Shown: positions 9,086 to 17,763 of the stretch, in pieces
Layout: each line of letters begins with the position of its first letter
Numbering within the stretch: the first letter of the stretch is position 1
NCBI GenBank assembly: GCA_028288485.1
Contig: JAQBNO010000203.1
Coordinates: 1 to 64,000 of the forward strand
Direction: 5' to 3'
From: Segetibacter sp.
GTDB lineage: Bacteria > Bacteroidota > Bacteroidia > Chitinophagales > Chitinophagaceae
DNA: 64,000 nucleotides
Made by a program: the position numbers and the translations under genes
The notes under the pieces: generated by a model
Database searches by the model: none
The model's input: only the letters and a program-made list of their open reading frames with translations
What the model was told of the DNA's origin: nothing

Positions 9086-10192
9086 ATGATTATGGAAACA
9101 AATAGAGTAAAAAAAATTCATGACTTTGACCAGAGTATCTGGCTTGACTTTATAGACAGGAAGATCATGGACAGCGGCGAGCTGGACAAATTGATCAATG
9201 AAGATGGCGTTAGAGGAATTACTTCTAACCCGGCCATTTTTGAAAAGGCAATTAGCAGCAGTTCTGATTATGATGAGGATATTAAAACTTTATCAAAGGA
9301 AAAACAGAATAATGAAGAACTGTTTTATGCAATGGCTATAAAAGACATTCAGCGGGCAGCAGATATGATGTTGCCGGTATATAATGAAGAAGTGCAGGGT
9401 GCTGATGGATATGTAAGTCTTGAAGTGTCTCCACTGTTGGCAAAAGATACTGAAGGTACAGTGAGACAGGCAAGAGAACTGTGGAAATTGGTGGATCGCA
9501 AAAATGTGATGATCAAAATTCCTGGAACAGCCGAAGGTCTTGCAGCAATCAGAACATGTATTAGTGACGGGATCAATATAAATGTAACCTTACTTTTTGG
9601 GCTTCCAAGATATGAAGAAGTGACTGAGGCTTACCTCTCAGGATTGGAAGAGCGTGTTGCCAGAAATGAACCAATCGATCAGATTGCTTCTGTCGCAAGT
9701 TTCTTTTTGAGCCGTATAGATGTTATGGTAGATCCCATGTTGGAAGCAAAAGGCTTATCACATTTGAAAGGTGAGGTAGCTATTGCATCGGCAAAAAAAG
9801 CATACGAAATCTACAAACGGGTATTTAGCAGCGAAAGGTTTAAAAAGCTGGAAGAGAAAGGTGCAAAGCCGCAGCGGTTGTTATGGGCAAGCACAGGCAG
9901 CAAAGACCCTGCTTTCAGTGATGTAAAATATGTAGAGGCTTTGATAGGACCTAATACAGTTAATACTATTCCGATGGAAACATTGGAAGCTTTTCGTGAT
10001 CACGGCGAAGCAAAAGATGTTTTAGAATCTGGTTTAGAAAACGCCACTAACGTTCTGAATGAATTAAAAAAAGTGGGCATTAACCTGGATGAGATCACCC
10101 AAAAATTGGAAGATGAAGGGGTAGAAAAATTCAACAAGCCATACAACAAATTAATGGAAGCAATTGAAACTCAAAGAAAGCAGTTGAGCTAG
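9086..10192 (+). CDS. tal: Transaldolase
   Basis: This 368-residue protein is of the longer transaldolase type (about 360-370 residues). GITSNPAIFEKAI (44-56) and VSLEVSPLLA are class signatures, and the Schiff-base lysine is K144 in VMIKIPGT. It transfers dihydroxyacetone units between sedoheptulose-7-phosphate and glyceraldehyde-3-phosphate. The start could be ATG 9086 or ATG 9092, two codons later; the second (METNR) is equally plausible. It lies between rpiB and gnd in the pathway run. Confidence 0.95.
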   Translation: MIMETNRVKKIHDFDQSIWLDFIDRKIMDSGELDKLINEDGVRGITSNPAIFEKAISSSSDYDEDIKTLSKEKQNNEELFYAMAIKDIQRAADMMLPVYNEEVQGADGYVSLEVSPLLAKDTEGTVRQARELWKLVDRKNVMIKIPGTAEGLAAIRTCISDGININVTLLFGLPRYEEVTEAYLSGLEERVARNEPIDQIASVASFFLSRIDVMVDPMLEAKGLSHLKGEVAIASAKKAYEIYKRVFSSERFKKLEEKGAKPQRLLWASTGSKDPAFSDVKYVEALIGPNTVNTIPMETLEAFRDHGEAKDVLESGLENATNVLNELKKVGINLDEITQKLEDEGVEKFNKPYNKLMEAIETQRKQLS

Positions 10193-10210
10193 TTTTTTGT
10201 TAAGCAGGTC

Positions 10211-10300
10211 GTTGGTCGGTGAACCAACAAGGGCCATATCGTGCGGATCAACCGCAGGAGCCTGGTTCGGCAGTTGGTCGCCTGACCAACTGCTACCAAC
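10211..10300. promoter_or_regulatory. Cluster of GTTGGT/ACCAAC palindromes between tal and gnd
   Basis: Two inverted repeats lie in the 151-bp gap: a 6-bp stem at 10211-10228 and a perfect 10-bp stem at 10270-10293 with a 4-nt loop. A fifth ACCAAC follows at 10295-10300. Neither hairpin is followed by a T-run, so a simple terminator is unlikely. An operator or RNA control element for gnd is possible; the function is inference. Confidence 0.5.
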
Positions 10301-10343
10301 AAAACCGGTGATATTTTTAATATAAGAAATTTCAAAAGTTATT

Positions 10344-11828
10344 ATGGACAGTGTACAAGAAAACCAGTTAACATTTGGTATGATTGGCCTCGGAACAATG
10401 GGGCGCAATCTATTATTAAACATGGCTGAGCACGGCTTTGCTGTTGCAGGTTACGATAAAGATCCAGAAAAGGTTAGGCTATTGGGCGAAGAGGGAAAAG
10501 GTTCTCCGGTGAAAGGATTTGAAACACTGGAAGCATTTATTCAAAGTCTGAAAAGCCCTAAAGTTGTGATGATGTTGGTACCGGCAGGAAAAATTGTCGA
10601 CAGCGTTATCGCAGATGTGAAGCCATTGCTTTCACAAGGTGATATTATAATAGATGGAGGTAATTCTCATTTCACAGATACCATTCTTCGTGATACTCAA
10701 TTGGCAAAAGAAGGTCTTCATTTCTTTGGAATGGGTATCTCTGGTGGTGAAGAAGGTGCGAGAAAAGGCCCAAGTATGATGCCCGGCGGAGACAAGGCGG
10801 CTTACGAATTTGTAAAGCCTGTGCTTGATACAATAGCTGCACAAGTCGATGGTGCTCCGTGCGTCACTTACATCGGTCCCGGAGCTTCAGGTCATTTCGT
10901 AAAGATGGTGCACAACGGTATTGAGTATGGCATCATGCAATTGATTGCAGAGACGTATGAGCTGCTTTCCAAAGGAGTTCAATTGCCGGAAAACGAAATC
11001 TACGACCTCTTTAAAAAATGGAACGAAGGCCGTCTGCAGTCATTCCTTATAGAGATTACACGTGATATTTTTTCTTTCAAAGAGCCCGGTACTGATCATT
11101 TGTTGTTACACGATATTAAAGACCAGGCAAGGGCCAAAGGAACTGGTAAGTGGACCTCGCAGGTAGCATACGATTTAGAAACACCCATAACAGCAATAGA
11201 CAGCGCGGTGTCGATGCGTGACCTGTCGAAGTATAAACCCTTACGTACTCAGGCAGCTTCTATCTACGGAACTACTTTACCCAGGTTAAACATTATAAAC
11301 AAAGAGGATTTTCTTACTAACCTTGAGCAGGCTTTTTATTTTAGTATGATCGTTACTTATTCGCAGGGAATGCATCTGCTGTACCAGGCCTCAAAAGCAT
11401 ACAATTATGACTTGAGACTACAGGAAATCGCAAAGATCTGGAGGGGCGGTTGTATAATTCGTTCACGTTTTCTCAATGATATTTTCAATGCATATCAAAG
11501 CAACCAGGATCTGCAACATTTGCTTCTAGATGAGCAGATTGCTGCCCAGGTTGTTGAAACGCTTCAGGCAACAAGAATTGTTGTCGCAGGTGCGATTACA
11601 AGTGGTCTTGCCATTCCGGCTTATGCTGCTTCGCTCAGTTACTTTGATGCATTTAGAAGTGAGCGGATGCCTTCGAATTTAATCCAGGCGCAACGAGATT
11701 ATTTCGGCGCTCATACTTACGAGTTAATTGGAAAAGAGGGGTTCTTTCATAGTCATTGGTCTGGTGATCCTGTTACCGCTTTAAGCACTGGTGAGCCAGT
11801 AAATAAACCTACGGCGCCAAAGCCGTAA
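10344..11828 (+). CDS. gnd: 6-phosphogluconate dehydrogenase, decarboxylating
   Basis: This 494-residue protein is of the homodimeric long type. The NADP-binding fold GLGTMGRNL is at 15-23. Substrate signatures include GISGGEEGARKGPSMMPGG and the catalytic HFVKMVHNGIEYG. The C-terminus retains the substrate-tail region (QAQRDYFGAHTYE). It converts 6-phosphogluconate to ribulose-5-phosphate, CO2 and NADPH. It is the first oxidative-branch gene in the run, followed by zwf and pgl, so the genes are not in reaction order. Confidence 0.96.
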   Translation: MDSVQENQLTFGMIGLGTMGRNLLLNMAEHGFAVAGYDKDPEKVRLLGEEGKGSPVKGFETLEAFIQSLKSPKVVMMLVPAGKIVDSVIADVKPLLSQGDIIIDGGNSHFTDTILRDTQLAKEGLHFFGMGISGGEEGARKGPSMMPGGDKAAYEFVKPVLDTIAAQVDGAPCVTYIGPGASGHFVKMVHNGIEYGIMQLIAETYELLSKGVQLPENEIYDLFKKWNEGRLQSFLIEITRDIFSFKEPGTDHLLLHDIKDQARAKGTGKWTSQVAYDLETPITAIDSAVSMRDLSKYKPLRTQAASIYGTTLPRLNIINKEDFLTNLEQAFYFSMIVTYSQGMHLLYQASKAYNYDLRLQEIAKIWRGGCIIRSRFLNDIFNAYQSNQDLQHLLLDEQIAAQVVETLQATRIVVAGAITSGLAIPAYAASLSYFDAFRSERMPSNLIQAQRDYFGAHTYELIGKEGFFHSHWSGDPVTALSTGEPVNKPTAPKP

Positions 11829-11844
11829 CGCACTGTTATACTTT

Positions 11845-11865
11845 CGTTGCGTCGCACTCTTGTAC
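11845..11865 (-). repeat. Interspersed repeat core, minus orientation
   Basis: CGTTGCGTCGCACTCTTGTA is preserved just after the gnd stop. A shortened plus-oriented relative (GTGATTGCAACGAAGT) occurs about 120 bp later near 11981, so this may be a decayed inverted pair. The 205-bp gap 11829-12033 holds nothing else clear. Confidence 0.65.
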
Positions 11866-12033
11866 TGCAACAATCACTGCATTGAACCCGGCAACATAAA
11901 AATTGTTGGTACATGTATACAGAGCCAGACGTGTAGTAAAAACCGGAAGTCGATAATTATTGGCCGATTTACTAATCCGGGGTGATTGCAACGAAGTATT
12001 TGGTATTATTAATTGAAAAAATGAAATTTTAAA

Positions 12034-13551
12034 ATGAGTATTGATAGCAAAAACAAACCGACGATTTTTATCATCTTTGGTGGAACCGGTGACTTAAATG
12101 CGCGTAAACTTGCTCCGGCTTTATACAACCTCTATTTAGATAACTGGCTACCTCAAAACTTCTCCATTATTGCAACTGGGCGCAGTAAGTTTACAGAAGA
12201 AGATTATAGAAATACTATTCTTGATGATATCAATCATTTTTCACGTACGGGCCAGGCTGATCCTGATAAATGGCAGGAATTTGCAAAACACATCTATTAC
12301 CAGGTATCTGACCTAAATAAGATAGAAACTTACCAGGAGTTCGGTCAAAGAATAAAGACTCACCAGGACGAATGGCAAACTCCTGCTACTATTATTTTCT
12401 ACCTTGCCGTTGCTCCTAATTTCTTCAAGGTAATTGCAGAAAGTATTGCGGCTTGCAAATTGGCAGAGGATGCTGAAAATACACGAATAGTTATAGAAAA
12501 GCCTTTTGGTAACGATCTTGAATCTGCAACCGCATTAAATAAACTACTTGCAGGCCTTTTTGATGAAAAACAGATTTATCGCATCGATCATTACCTGGGT
12601 AAAGAAACTGTTCAAAACATACTTGCCTTCAGGTTTGCGAATTCTCTCTTCGAACCGATTTGGAACCGGAACTATATTGACTATGTTCAAATTTCTGTAA
12701 CCGAACAATTAGGGGTGGAAGACCGCGGAGATTATTATGATGCCTCAGGGGCACTTCGCGACATGGTTCAGAATCACATTTTACAATTGTTATGTTTGAT
12801 AGCAATGGAACCGCCTGTAACCTTTGTAGGCGAAGAAGTGCGTAATCGTAAGGTGGACGTGCTGCGTGCGATGCGTCCGTTTACCTCAGAAGACGTAAGA
12901 AAAAATGCGGCGCGAGGTCAATATGGCGAAGGATGGATTGAAGGAAAACAAGTTCCTGCCTATAGAAAGGAAAACAAAGTACATCCTCAGTCAAACACAG
13001 AAACATTTGCTGCAATTAAGTTCTTTATTGACAACTGGAGATGGCAAAATGTGCCGTTTTATGTAAGAACCGGTAAAAGGATGCACGAATCTGCATCCGT
13101 GATAACGATACAATTCAAGGATGTTCCTCACCTCATCTTTCCCGGCGAAGCAACCGATAACTGGCAGCAAAACCGTCTAATCATCAGCATTCAGCCCGAG
13201 ATGAGTATCCGGTTACAGGTGCAGGCAAAACGGCCGGGCCTTGATATGGTTTTAAACACGGTAGATATGGTATTTGATTATGAAAGCGCATATACCAGTT
13301 ATACTCCTGAAGCATATGAGACCTTATTGCTCGATACAATTGTTGGGGATCAAACGTTGTTTATGCGTGGCGACCAGGTAGAAGCTGCATGGAGCCTGAT
13401 CATGCCAATTCTGACTGCATGGCAAAGTAAGAAAAGCGTCAACTTCCCTAATTACTCCTCAGACTCTTGGGGACCTGAAATTGCGGAAGCGCTCATTGCC
13501 CGTGATGGCTTTCATTGGGTTACACTTCCTCAGAAAGATAAAAAGAAATAG
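12034..13551 (+). CDS. zwf: Glucose-6-phosphate 1-dehydrogenase
   Basis: This 505-residue protein is full length. The N-terminal nucleotide-binding loop GGTGDLNARKLAPALY replaces the commoner GxxGDLxxRKL spelling by one or two residues, and the catalytic motif RIDHYLGKE is at about 183-191. It oxidises glucose-6-phosphate to 6-phosphogluconolactone and makes NADPH. Its TAG at 13549-13551 is one base before the pgl ATG, so translation of the two is probably coupled. Confidence 0.97.
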   Translation: MSIDSKNKPTIFIIFGGTGDLNARKLAPALYNLYLDNWLPQNFSIIATGRSKFTEEDYRNTILDDINHFSRTGQADPDKWQEFAKHIYYQVSDLNKIETYQEFGQRIKTHQDEWQTPATIIFYLAVAPNFFKVIAESIAACKLAEDAENTRIVIEKPFGNDLESATALNKLLAGLFDEKQIYRIDHYLGKETVQNILAFRFANSLFEPIWNRNYIDYVQISVTEQLGVEDRGDYYDASGALRDMVQNHILQLLCLIAMEPPVTFVGEEVRNRKVDVLRAMRPFTSEDVRKNAARGQYGEGWIEGKQVPAYRKENKVHPQSNTETFAAIKFFIDNWRWQNVPFYVRTGKRMHESASVITIQFKDVPHLIFPGEATDNWQQNRLIISIQPEMSIRLQVQAKRPGLDMVLNTVDMVFDYESAYTSYTPEAYETLLLDTIVGDQTLFMRGDQVEAAWSLIMPILTAWQSKKSVNFPNYSSDSWGPEIAEALIARDGFHWVTLPQKDKKK

Positions 13552-13552
13552 G

Positions 13553-14275
13553 ATGCTACACATTTCAAAAACAACAAAAGAGGTATTAAACGCAGCGGCA
13601 GAATATTTTGTAAAGACGGCAGATGAGGCGATTGCAAAACAGGGAAGGTTTACTGTCGCACTTTCAGGCGGCAGTTCTCCAAAAGGATTATTTGAATTGC
13701 TGGCTTCTGAATATCATTCTAAGGTAGACTGGACCAAAGTCTTTTTCTTCTTTGGCGACGAGCGTTATGTTCCCGCCGACCATCCTGACAGCAATGCTCT
13801 GATGGCTAAGAAAGCGTTGTTTGATTCTCTGAAAATTTCGCCAAATCAAATTTTTGCCATAGATACTTCGCTACAACCTAAAGAAACAGCAGAAGCATAT
13901 CAAAAAGAAATTGAAAAGCATTTTGCTCCGGGTTTACCCACCTTTGATTTAATCTTGCTCGGGCTTGGAGACGATGCACATACTGCTTCATTGTTCCCTC
14001 ACACCGAGGTTGTAAATGCAACAGAGATTGGTGTGAAAGAAATTTTCGTACCTGAAAAAAACGTTTATCGTATCACCTTTACAGCTCCGCTTATTAACCT
14101 CGCGTATCATATTGCTTTCCTTGTTTTCGGAAGTTCTAAAGCAGAAGCTGTTCGCCATGTGTTAAAAGGCGACAAAGAGTATAACAGCTATCCTGCACAA
14201 TTAATTCAACCATCAAATGGAGATGTAGCGTGGTTTATGGATGAAGAGGCAGCTTTGAAAATTAATAGTAATTAG
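13553..14275 (+). CDS. pgl: 6-phosphogluconolactonase
   Basis: This 240-residue protein is chosen from ATG 13553 (MLHISKTT) rather than the in-frame ATG 13481 inside zwf, because 13553 gives the usual family length and follows the zwf stop by one base. Signatures are ALSGGSSPKGLF near the N-terminus, FFGDERYVPADHPDSN and LILLGLGDDAHTASLFP. It hydrolyses the lactone made by Zwf. It belongs to the NagB/SugarP isomerase-like fold. It ends the pentose phosphate run. Confidence 0.95.
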   Translation: MLHISKTTKEVLNAAAEYFVKTADEAIAKQGRFTVALSGGSSPKGLFELLASEYHSKVDWTKVFFFFGDERYVPADHPDSNALMAKKALFDSLKISPNQIFAIDTSLQPKETAEAYQKEIEKHFAPGLPTFDLILLGLGDDAHTASLFPHTEVVNATEIGVKEIFVPEKNVYRITFTAPLINLAYHIAFLVFGSSKAEAVRHVLKGDKEYNSYPAQLIQPSNGDVAWFMDEEAALKINSN

Positions 14276-14403
14276 CGTTACTTGCCACCCGGTAAAATGA
14301 ATTCCAATGTAGTCACAGATAAGATGCTAATTCAATTCGTCCCGACAATTTGCTTACTTACCGGGGATCTACGGAAATTCTGCTATCATAAAGGGAACTT
14401 ATA

Positions 14404-14411
14404 TACTTTTG
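14404..14411 (+). promoter_or_regulatory. Putative -7 element for the ROK glucokinase gene
   Basis: TACTTTTG matches the Bacteroidota TAnnTTTG -7 consensus 20-odd bp before the start at 14432, with a weak TTCTG near the expected -33 position (14379). It suggests that this gene has its own promoter. Confidence 0.55.
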
Positions 14412-14431
14412 CCACCTTTCAAATGATATAA

Positions 14432-15418
14432 ATGATGACTAATATTTCTCCTAATCTTGCTATTGGAATTGATATAGGTGGCACTAATTCCGAGTATGGC
14501 ATTGTCAATCACCGCGGAGAAATTTTAATTAAAGGCAAAATAAGAACCGACACTTACAATACCGTTGAACCATACATCAACGAGTTATATGAGAACCTGA
14601 TGCCTATTATTGATGATTACAGGAAAGTAGGTAATGTTTTAGGTATTGGCGTTGGTGCTCCAAATGCTAATTATTATAAAGGGATCATTGAATACGCCCC
14701 AAACCTCCGCTGGAATGGTGTTGTTCCGTTGGCTCAATTAATTACTCAAAAGTTTGGTCTGCCATGTACTTTAACCAATGATGCAAATGCTGCTGCTTTA
14801 GGTGAAATGATTTATGGAGCTGCCAAAGGGTTTCGCGATTTTATTATGGTTACTTTAGGTACAGGTATGGGAAGTGCATTGGTTTGCAACCGGCAGCTTG
14901 TTTACGGCCAGGATGGTTATGCCGGCGAACTAGGTCATACAACAATTATACGTGGTGGAAGAAAACATTGGAAAACAGACATACTTGGTTCACTTGAATC
15001 TTACGTGTCTGCAACCGGTGTTATGCTTACTGCAAAAGAGATGTTGCAGCAAAGCAATGAATACAGTTCGCTGCGCGAATATGATGATAAGCTAATCAAC
15101 TCTCGCCTGGTGTATGAATGTGCAATGAAAGGTGATAAAATAGCGAAGGAAGTTTACCGTTTTACAGGTCAGATACTTGGTGAAGCATTGGCAAATTTCG
15201 TAATGGTGACATCGCCTGAAGCGATTGTATTATTTGGTGGTGTTATAAAAGCAGGAGAATTGTTTTTAGCACCGGCACGCGAACACATGGAAAAGAATCT
15301 TTTGCCACTGTATAAGAATAAAGTAAAGATTATTTTAAGTGAACTAAACGAAGCAGATGCAGCTATATTAGGTGCCAGCACTTTAGTCTGGGAATTGCCT
15401 TATGTTACAAACGTGTAA
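14432..15418 (+). CDS. ROK-family glucokinase lacking the usual zinc cysteines
   Basis: This 328-residue kinase has DIGGTN (14-19), NDANAAALGE (116-125), LGTGMGSAL (142-150) and the sugar-binding E166 and H169 in AGELGH. Full-length ROK kinases normally carry a CxCGxxGCxE zinc site just after this point. Here residues 174-190 read GGRKHWKTDILGSLESY with no cysteine, although the Gly-x-Leu-Glu frame is kept. It most likely phosphorylates glucose with ATP. The start may be 14432 or 14435. It is the last gene of the sugar-phosphate region and ends at a bidirectional terminator. Confidence 0.88.
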   Translation: MMTNISPNLAIGIDIGGTNSEYGIVNHRGEILIKGKIRTDTYNTVEPYINELYENLMPIIDDYRKVGNVLGIGVGAPNANYYKGIIEYAPNLRWNGVVPLAQLITQKFGLPCTLTNDANAAALGEMIYGAAKGFRDFIMVTLGTGMGSALVCNRQLVYGQDGYAGELGHTTIIRGGRKHWKTDILGSLESYVSATGVMLTAKEMLQQSNEYSSLREYDDKLINSRLVYECAMKGDKIAKEVYRFTGQILGEALANFVMVTSPEAIVLFGGVIKAGELFLAPAREHMEKNLLPLYKNKVKIILSELNEADAAILGASTLVWELPYVTNV

Positions 15419-15445
15419 ACCTAAACTATATCAGTTGCATCTAAA

Positions 15446-15496
15446 AAATTGCAATAAAAAAGTCACTAATCGTTAGTGACTTTTTTATTGCAATTT
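15446..15496. terminator. Bidirectional terminator between convergent genes
   Basis: A perfect 24-bp inverted repeat (arms 15446-15469 and 15473-15496, 3-nt loop TCG) has A-runs on the left and T-runs on the right. It can end both the ROK gene from the left and the lipoprotein gene from the right. Confidence 0.9.
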
Positions 15497-15511
15497 GAAT
15501 GGGTCTTATAA

Positions 15512-16081
15512 TTAATCTTTCGTTTTTATTTTAATCTTATTATCCTTCACCTTTATAGTTGTAGTGTCGGTCTTTTGTTTAAACTTATCGCCTTTAATTT
15601 TTGTTTTTGAATCTCCTGTAGGCGTTCCGGCATTTGAAGAAGTTGTATTTGTGTCGGTGCTAATCGTATTGCTGCTATTGCCGGGAGTAACTGTTATTCT
15701 TGTCTCATCAACAGAGTAGTCACCGCTTGAACTTCTTACCAAAGCTAGATTTACAAGGCGTCCGCTACGGTCAAACGTGTCCCTGGTGGCAGGGTTTACA
15801 TAGTACGTCACAGGTTCATTTGTTGATTCATCAACGATATATCTTGTAACTGTATCAACCCTTAGCTTCACAGATTTACCCGTTTTTAAATCTACGTATG
15901 AAGCTGACGGATCAAGGTTGACGTTAATGTTTGTTGAAGCAGGCATGGCGTCAGTAGCGGCTTGTGTAGAGCCGGTTGTAACTGTTGTGCTATCCGTTGA
16001 CGTTGTAGTACTTCCATCTCCACAGGCAGTTATACATAGAAGAAAAAAGATAGATGCCGGGGCAAAAAGTTTCATTTTCAT
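15512..16081 (-). CDS. Putative lipoprotein, unknown function
   Basis: Read from the ATG at 16081 (MKMKLFAP) this is 189 residues with a lipoprotein signal ending in the lipobox ITAC. The longer upstream ATG at 16138 would bury the signal and is rejected. A Thr/Ser/Asp-rich linker follows, then a folded segment with YVDLKTGKSVKL and ETRITV, then a Lys/Asp-rich tail (KTKIKGDKFKQKTD). It is probably anchored in a membrane facing the periplasm or the surface. No family with known function is recognised. Confidence 0.75.
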   Translation of the reverse strand: MKMKLFAPASIFFLLCITACGDGSTTTSTDSTTVTTGSTQAATDAMPASTNINVNLDPSASYVDLKTGKSVKLRVDTVTRYIVDESTNEPVTYYVNPATRDTFDRSGRLVNLALVRSSSGDYSVDETRITVTPGNSSNTISTDTNTTSSNAGTPTGDSKTKIKGDKFKQKTDTTTIKVKDNKIKIKTKD

Positions 16082-16305
16082 AAAATTTAATTTTAGACAA
16101 TTAACGCTAAAAAAATTGTTCCAGCTACTGATAATCAACGGGTTAATATTAAAAATTTTATCTATAGGAAGTGACTAAACACACAGATCTTCTATCAGTT
16201 CGATCGCCTAATTTTATCCGGCCTATTTTTTATTTTTTGTTATTTGATAATTGGCTCATTGATTATCTTTAAAGTGTAAATTTTTTTCTTTAGCAATACT
16301 TTCTT

Positions 16306-16923
16306 ATGGCCGCTATCGATCCACGAGTTGATGAGTATATAGATAAATCAGCAGCGTTTGCAAAGCCTATATTACATCATCTCCGCCGTGTTGTACATGC
16401 TGCATGTCCCGATGTAAAGGAGACTATTAAGTGGAGTTTTCCAAATTTTGAATATGCAGGTTCTATCTTATGCAGCTTCGCGGCTTTCAAACAACATTGC
16501 GCTTTTGGATTTTGGCTAACTTCTGAAATGTCTGATCCTGATAACCTGCTGCAACGAGGTAGTGAAAAAACATCGATGGGTCATTTAGGTCAAATAAGAA
16601 GTATAACCGATTTACCTGCCGATGATGTGTTAATAAGATATATCAAGGAAGCTATGGTGTTAAATGAGAAGGGTGTTAAAATGAAAAGAGAAAAGCCGGC
16701 CACACCAGTAAAGTTAGAAACTCCATCGTGGTTTTTAGATGCGCTTAAACAAAAGGAAGCTACAATGATAGCGTTTGAAAAGTTTAGCCCTTCACAAAAA
16801 AAGGAATACATAGAATGGGTGACCGAGGCTAAAACAGAAGCGACCAGAGCAAAGAGAGTTACTACCGCGTTACAATGGATTGCAGAAGGCAAGACAAGGA
16901 ATTGGAAGTATGCAAAATGCTAA
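16306..16923 (+). CDS. YdeI/DUF1801-family protein
   Basis: This 205-residue soluble protein starts DPRVDEYIDKSAAFAKPIL and has ETIKWSFPNFEY near residue 40, the pattern of the YdeI / DUF1801 family. A C-terminal helical part with WIAEGKTRNWKY resembles the bacteriocin-protection (OmdA) domain. The family's biochemical role is uncertain. It stands alone between the lipoprotein and the SDR gene. TATCTTTA about 40 bp upstream resembles a -7 element. Confidence 0.8.
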   Translation: MAAIDPRVDEYIDKSAAFAKPILHHLRRVVHAACPDVKETIKWSFPNFEYAGSILCSFAAFKQHCAFGFWLTSEMSDPDNLLQRGSEKTSMGHLGQIRSITDLPADDVLIRYIKEAMVLNEKGVKMKREKPATPVKLETPSWFLDALKQKEATMIAFEKFSPSQKKEYIEWVTEAKTEATRAKRVTTALQWIAEGKTRNWKYAKC

Positions 16924-16991
16924 TGAAGAAATTGATAGTTGGGCGTTCATCTTACCATTTTTTTAAAACGCAATGAGCCATAAACTGAACC

Positions 16992-16999
16992 TACCTTTG
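16992..16999 (+). promoter_or_regulatory. Putative -7 element for the SDR gene
   Basis: TACCTTTG matches TAnnTTTG and lies 32 bp before the ATG at 17032. No good -33 match is seen. Confidence 0.5.
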
Positions 17000-17031
17000 C
17001 GTTTATTTTTTAATAAATTAAACCAGATAAA

Positions 17032-17640
17032 ATGAAAGCTGTAGTAATCGGTTCTTCGGGTACAATTGGCAAGGCTATATCTCAACTGTTAAAAGATAAA
17101 GGTCATGAGGTGATTGAAGTATCCCGGTCAACTAAACCTAGTATTGATATTCAGAATCCTTCTTCCATAGATAGCTTTTATGCTGGTCTTGGTCAAGTGG
17201 ATGCAATCATTTGTGCTGCAGGTGACGCTGCTTTTGTATCTCTTGATAAGCTTACGGATGAGCAGATACAGTTAAGCCTTACAAGCAAACTTTTAGGGCA
17301 GGTAAATGTGGTGCGAAAAGGATTAGCTAACCTGCGACCCAATGGAGCATTTGTAATAACTGGTGGTATATTGGCTTATACACCGTGGCCGCAAACATCG
17401 ATGATAGCAATGGTTAATTTAGGCCTTGAAGGATTTGCGAAAGCTGCAGCTCTTGATATGACCGAAGGACGCAGAGTGGTGATAGTTCATCCGCCATGGG
17501 TTGCGGAAACAGCTGCAAAACTTGGCATGGACGCGTCGCCGTGGCCGAGTGCTGCTAAAACTGCTGAAGCATATGTAAGCGCGATTGAAGGAAATAAAAA
17601 TGGCGCTGCTGCTTTTGTAGAAGGTCATTCGCCAGCCTAA
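17032..17640 (+). CDS. Short-chain dehydrogenase/reductase family protein
   Basis: This 202-residue protein is a short Rossmann-fold SDR: the nucleotide loop GSSGTIG is at 7-13, DAIICAAGDA follows, and ITGGILAYTPWP near residue 110. The canonical YxxxK catalytic pair is not evident; the expected region reads MVNLGLEGFAKAAALD, as in a known subgroup of short SDRs. It is soluble with no signal peptide. Substrate is unknown. Confidence 0.85.
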   Translation: MKAVVIGSSGTIGKAISQLLKDKGHEVIEVSRSTKPSIDIQNPSSIDSFYAGLGQVDAIICAAGDAAFVSLDKLTDEQIQLSLTSKLLGQVNVVRKGLANLRPNGAFVITGGILAYTPWPQTSMIAMVNLGLEGFAKAAALDMTEGRRVVIVHPPWVAETAAKLGMDASPWPSAAKTAEAYVSAIEGNKNGAAAFVEGHSPA

Positions 17641-17678
17641 GATATTCGGCGTAACACAGTTTATTATTAGAATTCTAC

Positions 17679-17703
17679 GAGGTGCTAGCGCACCTTTTTT
17701 TTA
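17679..17703 (+). terminator. Likely terminator after the SDR gene
   Basis: GAGGTGCTAGCGCACCTTTT forms a short GC-containing hairpin (AGGTGC pairing with GCACCT around TAGC) directly followed by a T-run, 40 bp after the SDR stop. Confidence 0.7.
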
Positions 17704-17763
17704 TGCTTTTTTGAAAATAATTGTAAAAACTGTCTTTTGAAAAAGCGGGATTGACACGCTTAT

